Part shown: piece after piece, positions 1 to 5,878 of the stretch
Layout of the letters: each line of letters opens with the position of its first letter
Numbering within the stretch: position 1 is the first letter of the stretch
The notes under the pieces: generated by a model
Databases searched by the model: none
What the model saw: the letters and a program-made list of their open reading frames with translations, nothing else
Told to the model about the DNA's origin: nothing
Assembly (NCBI GenBank): GCA_002419295.1
Contig: DIFW01000004.1
Location: 1-9,661, forward strand
DNA from: Patescibacteria group bacterium UBA5738
Lineage (GTDB): Bacteria > Patescibacteriota > Minisyncoccia > Minisyncoccales > UBA5738
DNA: 9,661 bases
Direction: 5' to 3'
Program-made: the position numbers and the translations under genes

Positions 1-1070
1 CATAATCGCCGCCTTCCCAGAAAAGATAGCTGTATTCTTTGCCGTCGACTTTGTTCATCAAATTTAACATTAACCTTTTGCGTTTTTGGCGGATATAGAT
101 AAATCACCGGCTTCAAAGTTTTTGGCTCGCAGTCAATCGCGCAACTACTCATTGTTTCACCCCCATCGCATTTATAATTTCCGCAAAGAGGCGCGGGCTG
201 GCCACAATCCTCGGGGCAATTGCATTTATCTTCATTGGCGTCGCATACGCCATTACCGCAATTTACGCAAAAATATTTAACATTCGCAGTATTTAAACCT
301 TCGCGACAATTCCCTTGGCTATCAATTTGGTAATAATTATTGATATTAGCCAGACCGGTACAACACTGGTGGCCAGAATCAGGCACACCGTTTAAACCAA
401 CGCATTGGCAATCCGCGCCGCAATTCTCCGTAGTTTCGCCGTAATCGCAAACGCCATTACCGCACTTGGTACAAGAAAAATGATAATTGGGATTCCCGCT
501 TGAAGGAAGCCAATTTTGCTGCAAACCGGCGCAACAAGAATATTCATTGGAGTTGATAATTTCTTTGTTTTCGTCCGCGACGCAATCCTTTTTGACGCAT
601 AATCCGTTATTGCAACGACAAGTATCGCCCAAGCCCATTATGCAATTTAAACTCATATGCCACTTACTTGAAACGCACTCGCCAAAACCACAGGTTTCCA
701 CACATTCTTTATCAAGGGTACATTCTAATTTACTCACGCAATCAATACATTCGGCCTCCTTTTCATTGCTCTCGCAAACACCATTATGGTTGCAAGGCGA
801 TACTTCCAGTATCTTGCAATCCGCATCACAGTTTTTTACTGTTTCACTGCTTTCACATTTACCATTGCCGCATAAATCCGCCAAAATCTCTTCTGATTCC
901 TGCTTTTTTCCCGTTTGGCCATTATCAGCTATCTTAATCTCGTTATTATCTGATCCTTTTTTGAAATCATTGTCAATCAAATAATAAATCGCTCCTATAG
1001 AAATCACCGCGGCAATTACGATTAAAACAATGCCTATTGCTAATCCGCGATTGTTAAATCTAAATTCCAT
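1..1070 (-). CDS. Cysteine-rich exported membrane-anchored protein, 3' partial, frame broken near its end
   Basis: Translation from the ATG at 1070 gives about 337 sensible residues. A short basic N-terminus is followed by one membrane helix (about 10-32), a polar linker, and a long Cys-rich part. This part contains four repeats of the form CGNGxCDxGExxxxCxxDC (starting near residues 67, 203, 271 and 296) and two CCxGL motifs (near 179 and 236). Such repeats are typical of disulfide-rich extracellular proteins, so a surface location is likely; the partner is unknown. Near residue 320 starts KPVIYLYPPKTQKVNV, the opening of a C-terminal domain I recall from many CPR proteins. After VKF the frame turns into Arg/Gln-rich nonsense. 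The +1 frame instead reads VDGKEYSYLFWEGGDY, the usual later part of that domain. So a segment seems lost together with the frame, either as a real mutation or as an assembly fault. No clear ribosome site precedes the ATG. Confidence 0.78.
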   Translation of the reverse strand, partial: MEFRFNNRGLAIGIVLIVIAAVISIGAIYYLIDNDFKKGSDNNEIKIADNGQTGKKQESEEILADLCGNGKCESSETVKNCDADCKILEVSPCNHNGVCESNEKEAECIDCVSKLECTLDKECVETCGFGECVSSKWHMSLNCIMGLGDTCRCNNGLCVKKDCVADENKEIINSNEYSCCAGLQQNWLPSSGNPNYHFSCTKCGNGVCDYGETTENCGADCQCVGLNGVPDSGHQCCTGLANINNYYQIDSQGNCREGLNTANVKYFCVNCGNGVCDANEDKCNCPEDCGQPAPLCGNYKCDGGETMSSCAIDCEPKTLKPVIYLYPPKTQKVNVKFDEQSRRQRIQLSFLGRRRL

Positions 1071-1135
1071 GGTCTGTTTTGATTAGGTTAGATAGGTAGC
1101 CGTACCTTATAAAGCAGTATGATGATTTTGAATAT

Positions 1136-1570
1136 TTACGAAGATAGCTTAAAAAATGATTTACGGCCAAGCAAAAGCAATACCAAGGGTATTAAAGCCA
1201 TGGCTAAAAAAAGATAAGCAACGGGTAAAACCGGATGATAAAGCGCGCTACTAACAAAAGATAAAACATTAACCAATATCATTAGGCAAACAAGTCCGAA
1301 CCATCCCGATTTTTTTAACCGAAAAAGATTTTTTGAAAACAGAAAAAACAAACCACTGATAAGAATCAATAAAAATGACAGCGCCCCGTAAAATGCGATT
1401 TCATTCAATAGATTGCAGGGAGGCGCCCCATGCGGGCAAAACGAACCGCTAATAAATTCTCTGGCGACCGAAAAAACTACCAAACCAAATATTGCCAGAA
1501 AAACCATCGAATCCATTATGCCCCACAAAGCCGCAATCCTTATTTTTAATGGAACAATTTTATTTTCCAT
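1136..1570 (-). CDS. Hypothetical four-helix membrane protein (144 aa)
   Basis: I do not recognise this family. The protein has about four hydrophobic segments (residues roughly 13-36, 57-78, 89-110 and 114-135) with short loops, and a basic C-terminus (GRKSFFKLSS). The loop after helix 1 holds CPHGAPPC (45-52), whose two cysteines could form a disulfide or bind a metal; that is a guess. The ATG at 1570 is preceded by AAAGGG about ten bases upstream, one of the better ribosome sites in this window. It follows the orphan gap 3' fragment by only 37 bases. Base composition is visibly more AT-rich than gap or the hydrogenase genes, as it is in the 193-residue gene, which fits a region of different history. 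Its general topology resembles small vitamin K epoxide reductase-like or DoxX-like proteins, but no diagnostic motif supports either. Confidence 0.7.
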   Translation of the reverse strand: MENKIVPLKIRIAALWGIMDSMVFLAIFGLVVFSVAREFISGSFCPHGAPPCNLLNEIAFYGALSFLLILISGLFFLFSKNLFRLKKSGWFGLVCLMILVNVLSFVSSALYHPVLPVAYLFLAMALIPLVLLLLGRKSFFKLSS

Positions 1571-1607
1571 AAATTCAGCCCTTTCAAATGGCTAATTATT
1601 GAATAAT

Positions 1608-1751
1608 CTATATCTTGTTGGCTACGAATTCCGCGAATTCGGCCAAGCGGGTGGAATAGCCCCACTCGTTGTCATACCACGCCACGATTTTGACCATATT
1701 GCCGTTAACTATGGTCAGCCCCGCGTCCACAATCGTTAAATATCTGCTACC
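1608..1751 (-). pseudogene. gap: Orphan 3' fragment of a gap (GAPDH) gene
   Basis: The minus strand reads, in one frame, GSRYLTIVDAGLT, then NGNMVKIVAWYDNEWGYSTR and LAEFAEFVANKI, followed by TAG at 1608-1610. This is the C-terminal part of glyceraldehyde-3-phosphate dehydrogenase, matching the intact gene at 2389-3414. Stretch 1621-1696 is identical to 2405-2480 (76 bp). Over 1617-1740 I count 12 mismatches in 124 positions (about 90%), nearly all in the upstream 44 bases. There is no start codon with usable context, an in-frame stop lies just upstream, and the catalytic and NAD-binding parts are absent. It is therefore a remnant, not a gene. The ends differ (NKI-stop here, NKLR-stop in the full gene), so it is a diverged allele rather than a fresh copy. 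Confidence 0.9.
1621..1696 (-). repeat. Direct repeat copy 1 (gap 3' end), 76 bp identical
   Basis: This stretch is identical base for base to 2405-2480, in the same orientation, 784 bp apart. The pair brackets the 193-residue membrane protein gene. Recombination between the two would excise 784 bp and leave one gap 3' end. Confidence 0.92.
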
Positions 1752-1772
1752 GCGATTACCGCCGCGGTAGCA
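1745..1772. other. 10-bp perfect inverted repeat (stem-loop) at the junction of the gap fragment
   Basis: TGCTACCGCG at 1745-1754 and CGCGGTAGCA at 1763-1772 are perfect inverted copies around an 8-base loop. It lies where similarity to gap fades out, between the gap fragment and the stop of the 193-residue gene. On the minus strand no T-run follows it, so it is not a classic terminator. It may mark a recombination junction, or be a weak transcript end for the gene at 1803-2384. Confidence 0.55.
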
Positions 1773-1802
1773 ACGATCATCAATCCATCAATATTTTTAA
1801 AA

Positions 1803-2384
1803 TCATTCTAAAAAATTAGCGGCGCATTCTTCCATCATTACTTCGTATTCTACTATTTTTTTGCATAATCCAGAATCGTTCAAATTTTTTGCGGCCATAA
1901 TATAGCAATTGTTTCTTAAATAAAATCCATGATCACTGATCATACCGCATAATCTTTCGCCATCTTCCATATTAATTTTAGCCATAGTCATATAGCATTC
2001 ATCCCTATGATAATCTCCTATCTTATCGCAAAAAGATGGATCCCTTGTTATTATCGCTCTTCGCGCATACCCCTCGTCCGTAAAAAACAACCCCCACGAC
2101 AACAAACAAAAAACTATCGGCAAAGCCGCTAAAAAACCATTGGTCTCTTTACCAAATAAAGCATCCAATATCGCCTTAACCAACATAAAAACCAACAACG
2201 ATCCGCCAAAAAAAGTCGGGACTCCAATTCCCAACGCTAAAACATCTTCAAAAGTATCAAATCCGTCATAGGTCGGAACCCTTAGTACATAAAACCATAA
2301 AACCAAAATTGCGAGTAAAATAAAAACCAAGCTTGCCTTGTTGGAGGCAATTATTTGTTTTGGGTAAATTTTGGAATTTAGCAT
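1803..2384 (-). CDS. Hypothetical membrane protein with three-fold Cys-pair helical repeat (193 aa)
   Basis: No family is recognised with certainty. Three hydrophobic segments (about 18-36, 48-72 and 86-102) make up the N-terminal half. The C-terminal half (about 115-193) is built of three units of about 28 residues, each with two cysteines: C119/C130, C146/C160 and C174/C187. Units begin with FCDKI, LCGMI and LCKKI, and the second cysteine follows in DECYMTMAK, NNCYIMAAK and EECAANF. The pattern suggests helical hairpins pinned by disulfides outside the membrane; I recall similar repeats in CPR and DPANN proteins. The ATG at 2384 lies four bases after the gap stop, with no ribosome site, so translation may be coupled to gap. 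The gene is more AT-rich than gap and sits exactly between the two copies of the gap 3' end, so it may have arrived by insertion. Confidence 0.78.
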   Translation of the reverse strand: MLNSKIYPKQIIASNKASLVFILLAILVLWFYVLRVPTYDGFDTFEDVLALGIGVPTFFGGSLLVFMLVKAILDALFGKETNGFLAALPIVFCLLSWGLFFTDEGYARRAIITRDPSFCDKIGDYHRDECYMTMAKINMEDGERLCGMISDHGFYLRNNCYIMAAKNLNDSGLCKKIVEYEVMMEECAANFLE

Positions 2385-2388
2385 GGTT

Positions 2389-3414
2389 TTATCGCAACTT
2401 GTTAGCTACGAATTCCGCGAATTCGGCCAAGCGGGTGGAATAGCCCCACTCGTTGTCATACCACGCCACGATTTTGACCAAATTGCCGTTGGCCATTGTC
2501 AGACCCGCGTCAACGATCGAGGAATAGCCGCTGCCGATATAATCGCTGGATACCAGCGGCGCGGTTTCGCAAAACATAATGCCTTTGAGCGGCTTTTTCT
2601 TGGAAGCCAATTCCAAAGCGCCGTTAACTTCAGCGATAGTGGTTTCCCGGCCAAGTTCGCAAACCAAATCCACCGCCGATCCGGTCGGCACCGGCACACG
2701 CAAGGCAATGCCGTCCAGCTTGCCTTTCAAATCGGGAATCACCTTGCCAATGGTTTTGGCCGCGCCCGTGCTGGTGGGAATAATATTCAGTCCCGCGGCG
2801 CGCGCCCGCCGCAAATCGTTGTGCGGCAGATCAAGAATTTTTTGGTCGTTGGTATAGGCGTGCACCGTGGTCATAAAACCTTTCACGATGCCGAAATTTT
2901 CCTGCAAAACTTTTGCCACCGGCGCCAAACAGTTGGTGGTGCAAGAGCCCATATCCATAATATCGGTTTTGGCCGGATTATAATCATCGGCGTTAATGCC
3001 CAATAAATACGACGGAACCCTTTCGCCATCCTTTGACGGCGCCGAAATCACCGCTTTCTTGGCGCCCGCGATCAAATGTTTGGCCGCGTCATCGTATTTC
3101 GTGAAACGGCCGGTGCATTCCAAAACCACATCCACGCCCAATTTTTTCCAAGGCAAATTCGCCGGATCGGTTTGCGCGAAAATCGCCGCGCGAGTATCGC
3201 CCTTTTTGCCGCGCACGATTATTTCTTTTTCCGAAACTTCGATCTCTTTATCCCACTGGCCATAGATAGAATCATACTTTAAAAGATGGGCGATAACTTT
3301 GGGGTCGGTGAGATCGTTTACCGCCGCCAGTTCCAAATCCGGATGCTTGTCCAAAATCAATTTAAAAACATGCCGGCCAATCCTGCCCAAACCGTTGATT
3401 GCGATTTTTGCCAT
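2389..3414 (-). CDS. gap: Glyceraldehyde-3-phosphate dehydrogenase, NAD-dependent type (341 aa)
   Basis: This cytoplasmic glycolytic enzyme oxidises glyceraldehyde-3-phosphate with NAD+ and phosphate to 1,3-bisphosphoglycerate. The N-terminal NAD fold starts with INGLGRIGR (residues 6-14) and has Asp34 after strand 2 (AVNDLTD). The catalytic motif is SCTTNC with Cys158 as nucleophile, and the assisting His is in TTVHAYTND (His185). The stretch LDLPHNDLRRAR keeps the Leu-Pro pair that, with the Asp, marks NAD rather than NADP enzymes. The C-terminus WYDNEWGYSTR is standard. The ATG at 3414 gives the usual length (about 335-340); a longer reading from a TTG at 3465 adds 17 atypical residues and is rejected. 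It follows the glutaredoxin gene by 64 bases and abuts the 193-residue gene. Its last part is duplicated at 1608-1751, so this 3' end may have been restored by recombination. NADH made here could feed the upstream flavoprotein/hydrogenase pair (inference). Confidence 0.97.
   Translation of the reverse strand: MAKIAINGLGRIGRHVFKLILDKHPDLELAAVNDLTDPKVIAHLLKYDSIYGQWDKEIEVSEKEIIVRGKKGDTRAAIFAQTDPANLPWKKLGVDVVLECTGRFTKYDDAAKHLIAGAKKAVISAPSKDGERVPSYLLGINADDYNPAKTDIMDMGSCTTNCLAPVAKVLQENFGIVKGFMTTVHAYTNDQKILDLPHNDLRRARAAGLNIIPTSTGAAKTIGKVIPDLKGKLDGIALRVPVPTGSAVDLVCELGRETTIAEVNGALELASKKKPLKGIMFCETAPLVSSDYIGSGYSSIVDAGLTMANGNLVKIVAWYDNEWGYSTRLAEFAEFVANKLR
2405..2480 (-). repeat. Direct repeat copy 2 (inside the gap 3' end)
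   Basis: The partner of 1621-1696, identical over 76 bp. It encodes the C-terminal helix of intact GAPDH. Similarity continues at a lower level to about 2524. Confidence 0.92.
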
Positions 3415-3435
3415 AGTTTTTTCAGTTATTACCAA

Positions 3436-3461
3436 AACTGGCGCAAATTGATGCGTCAGTT
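3436..3461. other. Imperfect stem-loop between the glutaredoxin gene and gap
   Basis: AACTGGCGC (3436-3444) and GCGTCAGTT (3453-3461) pair at 8 of 9 positions around an 8-base loop. It lies in the 64-base leader of gap, ending 21 bases before the ATG at 3414. No T-run follows on the minus strand, so a terminator is unlikely. It could be a leader structure or processing site, or chance. Confidence 0.3.
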
Positions 3462-3478
3462 CCAATGTTTTCGATTTT

Positions 3479-3709
3479 TTATTTCAGTTTCAAAACTTCA
3501 TCTATTTGTTCTTTGTCAAAGCCAACGATAATTTTTCCATCGATATTAACAACCGGAACGCCAATCTGGCCGGAAAGTTCGACCATTTCATCGCGCCCCT
3601 TCTCGTCTTCGGAAACATCAACTTCCGTAAACTCAACTTTTTTCCCCTTCAAATAATCTTTCAAAGTGACGCAGTAGGGACAAAACGGCGTGGAATAGAC
3701 TTTTATCAT
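3479..3709 (-). CDS. Glutaredoxin / NrdH-like thiol-disulfide protein (76 aa)
   Basis: A small cytoplasmic thioredoxin-fold protein that reduces disulfides or serves as an electron donor, for example to ribonucleotide reductase. The N-terminus KVYSTPFCPYC puts the redox pair at Cys10 and Cys13 after the first strand. The cis-proline loop is GVPVV (about 51-55), followed by DGKIIVGFD and a final helix, the usual glutaredoxin layout at the usual length of 75-80 residues. CPYC is the classic dithiol glutaredoxin motif; nothing separates NrdH from glutaredoxin here, so no symbol is given. The ATG at 3709 lies 12 bases after the stop of the DsbA/GILT-like gene, so the two are surely co-transcribed. 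No good ribosome site is seen. There is no signal peptide, in contrast to its neighbour. Confidence 0.92.
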   Translation of the reverse strand: MIKVYSTPFCPYCVTLKDYLKGKKVEFTEVDVSEDEKGRDEMVELSGQIGVPVVNIDGKIIVGFDKEQIDEVLKLK

Positions 3710-3721
3710 TTTGATTCTTGA

Positions 3722-4747
3722 TTAATTGCAACTTCCCGAAGCGGTTCCCGAAGCCGAAGTTTCGGTGCTAAACATCGGTGCCGGCTGTTCTTCGGACAAA
3801 GTTGTGTCGCACTCTTCGGGCTGGCTGTTGAACGCGGCGCAAACAATTTGCTTGAATTTTTCCGGAGATCGCGCTGTCATCGCGTCGGAAGCATCCTTGC
3901 CGTTGATGATGATCGTGGGAGAACCCTGAACGGCATATTGCTCGTTGAGATCGCCATTGACCTCAAACTTGGGATAAACCCCGCTCAACCAGGAATCTTT
4001 GTCGTTATAATCGGCGGTAACATTAAATTCCTTGTCGGTCGCCGCCACGCAAGCGCTCAATTGTTTTTGATCGATGCCCGCCGAACTCAAACACTTGCCG
4101 TAATCGGCCACGCAATCCCCGGTGGTGCAAGCCGAATACTGGGTATCGGCGGTGAAGCACTCCAAATAGGCCGCGAATTTATCGGTTTGCTCTTTTTGAA
4201 TGCAATGCTGGCGCAAATTTTCATCAATCTCGATTTTGCCGTGCATCGCGTAATTAACGAAATAAATGCCCATATCGGCCTTGTCTTTCAAAAGATTATA
4301 GACCGGCAGATACATTTTCTGCGCCTGCAAACCGTAAGGACAATAACTCATCACAAACAATTTCACCTCGGGTTTGTCGCTTTTTTCAATCTCCGCGGCG
4401 GCTTTGGCTTCTTCCAGTTCCTTATCCAAAATAATCGCTTGTCCCACGCCATCGGCAAACATCAGCGCGCCGTCTTTGGTAACATAAGCGTTATATTCCT
4501 GCCCCTGAATCACCAGCTTGAAAGCATATATCCCGTTTTCCTCTTTCACATCTTTATATTCCGCCTGCACTTCGGGCGAAAGCATATTTTCGTTGATATA
4601 ACCAATCGCCTTTTGCGCCGCCGCATCGGGTGTTATCGTCTTTCCGAATTTTATCTTCCCCGGCAAAAAGTAAGCGCCCGCGGCAATCAACGCAAACAAA
4701 ACCAAGCCCCCCACCGGAATCAATATATTTTTAGAAATTTTATTCAT
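3722..4747 (-). CDS. Membrane-anchored DsbA/GILT-like thioredoxin-fold protein with CPYG site (341 aa)
   Basis: Likely an extracytoplasmic thiol oxidoreductase or disulfide handling protein. Residues 8-29 form a membrane anchor or uncleaved signal. A small domain follows (about 40-105, with VKEENGIYAFKLVI and YNAYVTKDGALMF), which I recall as the usual companion domain in CPR and archaeal relatives. The thioredoxin fold starts at about 128 with KLFVMSYCPYGLQAQK; Cys136 is present but the second CxxC cysteine is Gly139, so the active site looks monothiol. The stretch LRQHCIQKEQTDKFAAYLEC resembles GILT-type proteins. The cis-proline loop is VQGSPTIIING (Pro277), followed by FKQIVCAAFNSQPEEC. 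Further cysteines at 182, 197, 207, 212, 219, 233, 303, 313 and 340 could form structural disulfides or replace the missing partner. The tail after 315 is low-complexity Ser/Thr/Glu. It lies 12 bases before the glutaredoxin gene. Confidence 0.88.
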   Translation of the reverse strand: MNKISKNILIPVGGLVLFALIAAGAYFLPGKIKFGKTITPDAAAQKAIGYINENMLSPEVQAEYKDVKEENGIYAFKLVIQGQEYNAYVTKDGALMFADGVGQAIILDKELEEAKAAAEIEKSDKPEVKLFVMSYCPYGLQAQKMYLPVYNLLKDKADMGIYFVNYAMHGKIEIDENLRQHCIQKEQTDKFAAYLECFTADTQYSACTTGDCVADYGKCLSSAGIDQKQLSACVAATDKEFNVTADYNDKDSWLSGVYPKFEVNGDLNEQYAVQGSPTIIINGKDASDAMTARSPEKFKQIVCAAFNSQPEECDTTLSEEQPAPMFSTETSASGTASGSCN

Positions 4748-4853
4748 TATATTTTTGTTTATTTTATCGACTGCCTCGCGCGAGACATTTAATCAAACGC
4801 ATAAACGCGACAGATTGATCTTACCGCAAAGCGCAAAACCTTGCAATCTTGAC

Positions 4854-5072
4854 TTATTTGTAATTATTTTGTGTCGCTAAATTCAGATCAATCAGCAAGT
4901 TTTTCAGATCAATCCGGTAGGCGGCGCAAATATCTTTTAAAGTCAAATCGCTCATCTCCATTTGCGCCATGGGGCAACTCAAACAAGGAACTTTGTATTT
5001 CAATAGCACCTCCTCGCCGCCGGAGAATTCCAAAACTTCTTTTAATGTTGTTTTTTCGGTAAAATCCACCAT
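4854..5072 (-). CDS. DUF1858 / hybrid-cluster-associated redox disulfide domain protein (72 aa)
   Basis: A stand-alone small domain of the DUF1858 type, also modelled as the hybrid-cluster-protein-associated redox disulfide domain. The start TLKEVLEFSGGEEVLLKYKV is the usual helix leading to the motif VPCLSCPMAQMEM with Cys30 and Cys33. The following LTLKDICAAYRIDLKNLL is the second helix pair of this fold. Length (about 65-75) is normal. In other genomes such domains occur alone or next to redox enzymes, and the Cys pair is thought to cycle as a disulfide; the exact reaction is not known. Here it sits downstream of the hydrogenase and its membrane protein, and upstream of the DsbA/GILT-like gene. 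The ATG at 5072 has no ribosome site. Confidence 0.88.
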   Translation of the reverse strand: MVDFTEKTTLKEVLEFSGGEEVLLKYKVPCLSCPMAQMEMSDLTLKDICAAYRIDLKNLLIDLNLATQNNYK

Positions 5073-5104
5073 AAAAAATGAAAATGTAAAAATCTACGCA
5101 CGAG

Positions 5105-5127
5105 GCGCATCCGTCCTTTGGCGGAAA
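5105..5127 (-). repeat. Dispersed GC-rich intergenic motif, copy 1
   Basis: Read on the minus strand this is TCCGCCAAAGGACGGATGCG. Aligned with the spacer at 5820-5852, about 25 of 33 positions agree by eye. It stands out from the AT-rich surroundings. It lies between the membrane protein gene and the DUF1858 gene, and is likely one member of a genome-wide intergenic repeat. Confidence 0.5.
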
Positions 5128-5153
5128 AAATCAAAATGACAGTGTAGAATTGT

Positions 5154-5177
5154 AAAATGTTGAATTATAAACATTTT
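5154..5177. other. AT-rich 8-bp hairpin after the membrane protein gene
   Basis: AAAATGTT (5154-5161) and AACATTTT (5170-5177) are perfect inverted copies with an 8-base loop, 14 bases past the stop at 5191. It could act as a weak transcript end or an RNA-stabilising hairpin; the AT content makes chance possible. Confidence 0.3.
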
Positions 5178-5190
5178 TAACTTTAAATTG

Positions 5191-5700
5191 TCATTTTCCA
5201 TTTTGATTTTTCAATTTTAAATTTATGCCATAGGCAAGAACAGCGCCCAAAATTGCCGTGATCAACTGCGGCCAGCCCATCATCGACGCCAGCGCCAAAG
5301 CGACACTGCCGTGCGTGATCGCGGTCAGAATCGCGGCGGCGCTCAATACAAGAATACCGAATTTTGCCGAAACCGCGCCCGCCGCCGCCAGCCAATAATT
5401 CGTTTTTCGCAACCGCGAAAAAATCCCCGCCAGCGCGATGTTTGACGCCATAATATAGGGCACCATCGCCGCCATCGCCGCCGGCAAAGTTCCCGCCGCC
5501 AGCGCGATCAGGCTGGGAATTACCGCCACCACTGCCGCGGCGCGGAATCCCGCCGTCAAAACCGCCAAAAACAGCGCCGCGTTAACGATCGTTCCCGTCA
5601 CCAACTGCTGGCCGAACAGCGGCGCGATCGTCGCCGCCCCAATCAGCGCCGCGGTTAAAACCGCTTCTTTTGGCATCGATAATGCTGATAATTTAACCAT
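5191..5700 (-). CDS. Small polytopic membrane protein, hydrogenase-associated, ECF S-component-like (169 aa)
   Basis: Very hydrophobic and Ala-rich, with about six membrane helices (roughly 11-28, 34-50, 53-70, 74-94, 104-128 and 145-161). The segment FGQQLVTGTIVNAALFLAVL, then VVAVIPSLIALAAGTLP and VPYIMASNIALAG, matches what I remember of small membrane proteins beside [FeFe]-hydrogenases in Firmicutes and CPR genomes. These are often labelled 'iron hydrogenase' by proximity and are related to ECF transporter substrate-binding (S) components. The function is not established; transport of a cofactor precursor or membrane docking of the hydrogenase are both guesses. No ECF ATPase or T component is in this window. 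The ATG at 5700 is preferred over a TTG at 5715; an ATG at residue 9 is also possible. A 178-base AT-rich spacer separates it from hydA. Confidence 0.75.
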   Translation of the reverse strand: MVKLSALSMPKEAVLTAALIGAATIAPLFGQQLVTGTIVNAALFLAVLTAGFRAAAVVAVIPSLIALAAGTLPAAMAAMVPYIMASNIALAGIFSRLRKTNYWLAAAGAVSAKFGILVLSAAAILTAITHGSVALALASMMGWPQLITAILGAVLAYGINLKLKNQNGK

Positions 5701-5747
5701 GATTTCAGTTTTCAATTAACAGTTTTCAATTTTCAATAAATGCAACA

Positions 5748-5813
5748 ATTTTCAATATATCAAACAAAAATATAAATCGCTTGTTTTGTTTGCTCCATTG
5801 ATAAATTGAAAAT
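5748..5813. other. AT-rich long imperfect hairpin downstream of the hydrogenase gene
   Basis: An outer arm at 5748-5761 pairs with 5800-5813 (13 of 14). An inner arm CAAACAAAA (5761-5769) pairs perfectly with TTTTGTTTG (5784-5792), with a 7-base bulge between the arms on one side. Lying in the hydA/membrane protein spacer, it could stabilise or end the hydA transcript. The same spacer has repeated TTTTCAATT words (5705-5757) and inverted AAAATTG words (5804-5872). Confidence 0.4.
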
Positions 5814-5819
5814 TCAATG

Positions 5820-5852
5820 TCCGCCGGAAGCGGATCCATCCTTTGGCGGGAA
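5820..5852 (-). repeat. Dispersed GC-rich intergenic motif, copy 2, with CCGCC/GGCGG stem
   Basis: On the plus strand TCCGCCGGAAGCGGATCC is followed by ATCCTTTGGCGGGA. CCGCC (5821-5825) can pair with GGCGG (5845-5849), and TCCGC (5820-5824) alternatively with GCGGA (5830-5834). The minus-strand reading resembles 5105-5127. The sequence starts 27 bases past the hydA stop. Confidence 0.5.
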
Positions 5853-5878
5853 AATTGATAACTGAAAATTGGAAATTA

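Noticed and set aside
487..984. Plus-strand open frames of 165 and 89 codons opposite the Cys-rich gene
   Set aside because: They are antisense shadows. The minus-strand frame has ordered Cys repeats and a membrane helix, while these have no coherent pattern.
3415..3465. Longer GAPDH starting at TTG 3465
   Set aside because: The 17 extra residues do not resemble the family, the start is a TTG without a ribosome site, and the ATG at 3414 opens directly into the standard N-terminus.
4775..4784. CTCGCGCGAG palindrome in the spacer before the DsbA/GILT-like gene
   Set aside because: A single 10-bp palindrome without extension or a second copy; insufficient to call an operator.
3848..4792. 314-codon plus-strand open frame opposite the DsbA/GILT-like gene
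   Set aside because: It is long but antisense to a clear thioredoxin-fold gene, with low-complexity His/Ile/Arg-rich content and no motif.
5073..5190. Inverted AAAATGACA/TGTCATTTT words at 5133-5141 and 5189-5197
   Set aside because: Only 9 bp and 47 bases apart in AT-rich sequence; probably chance, and not a convincing terminator or operator.
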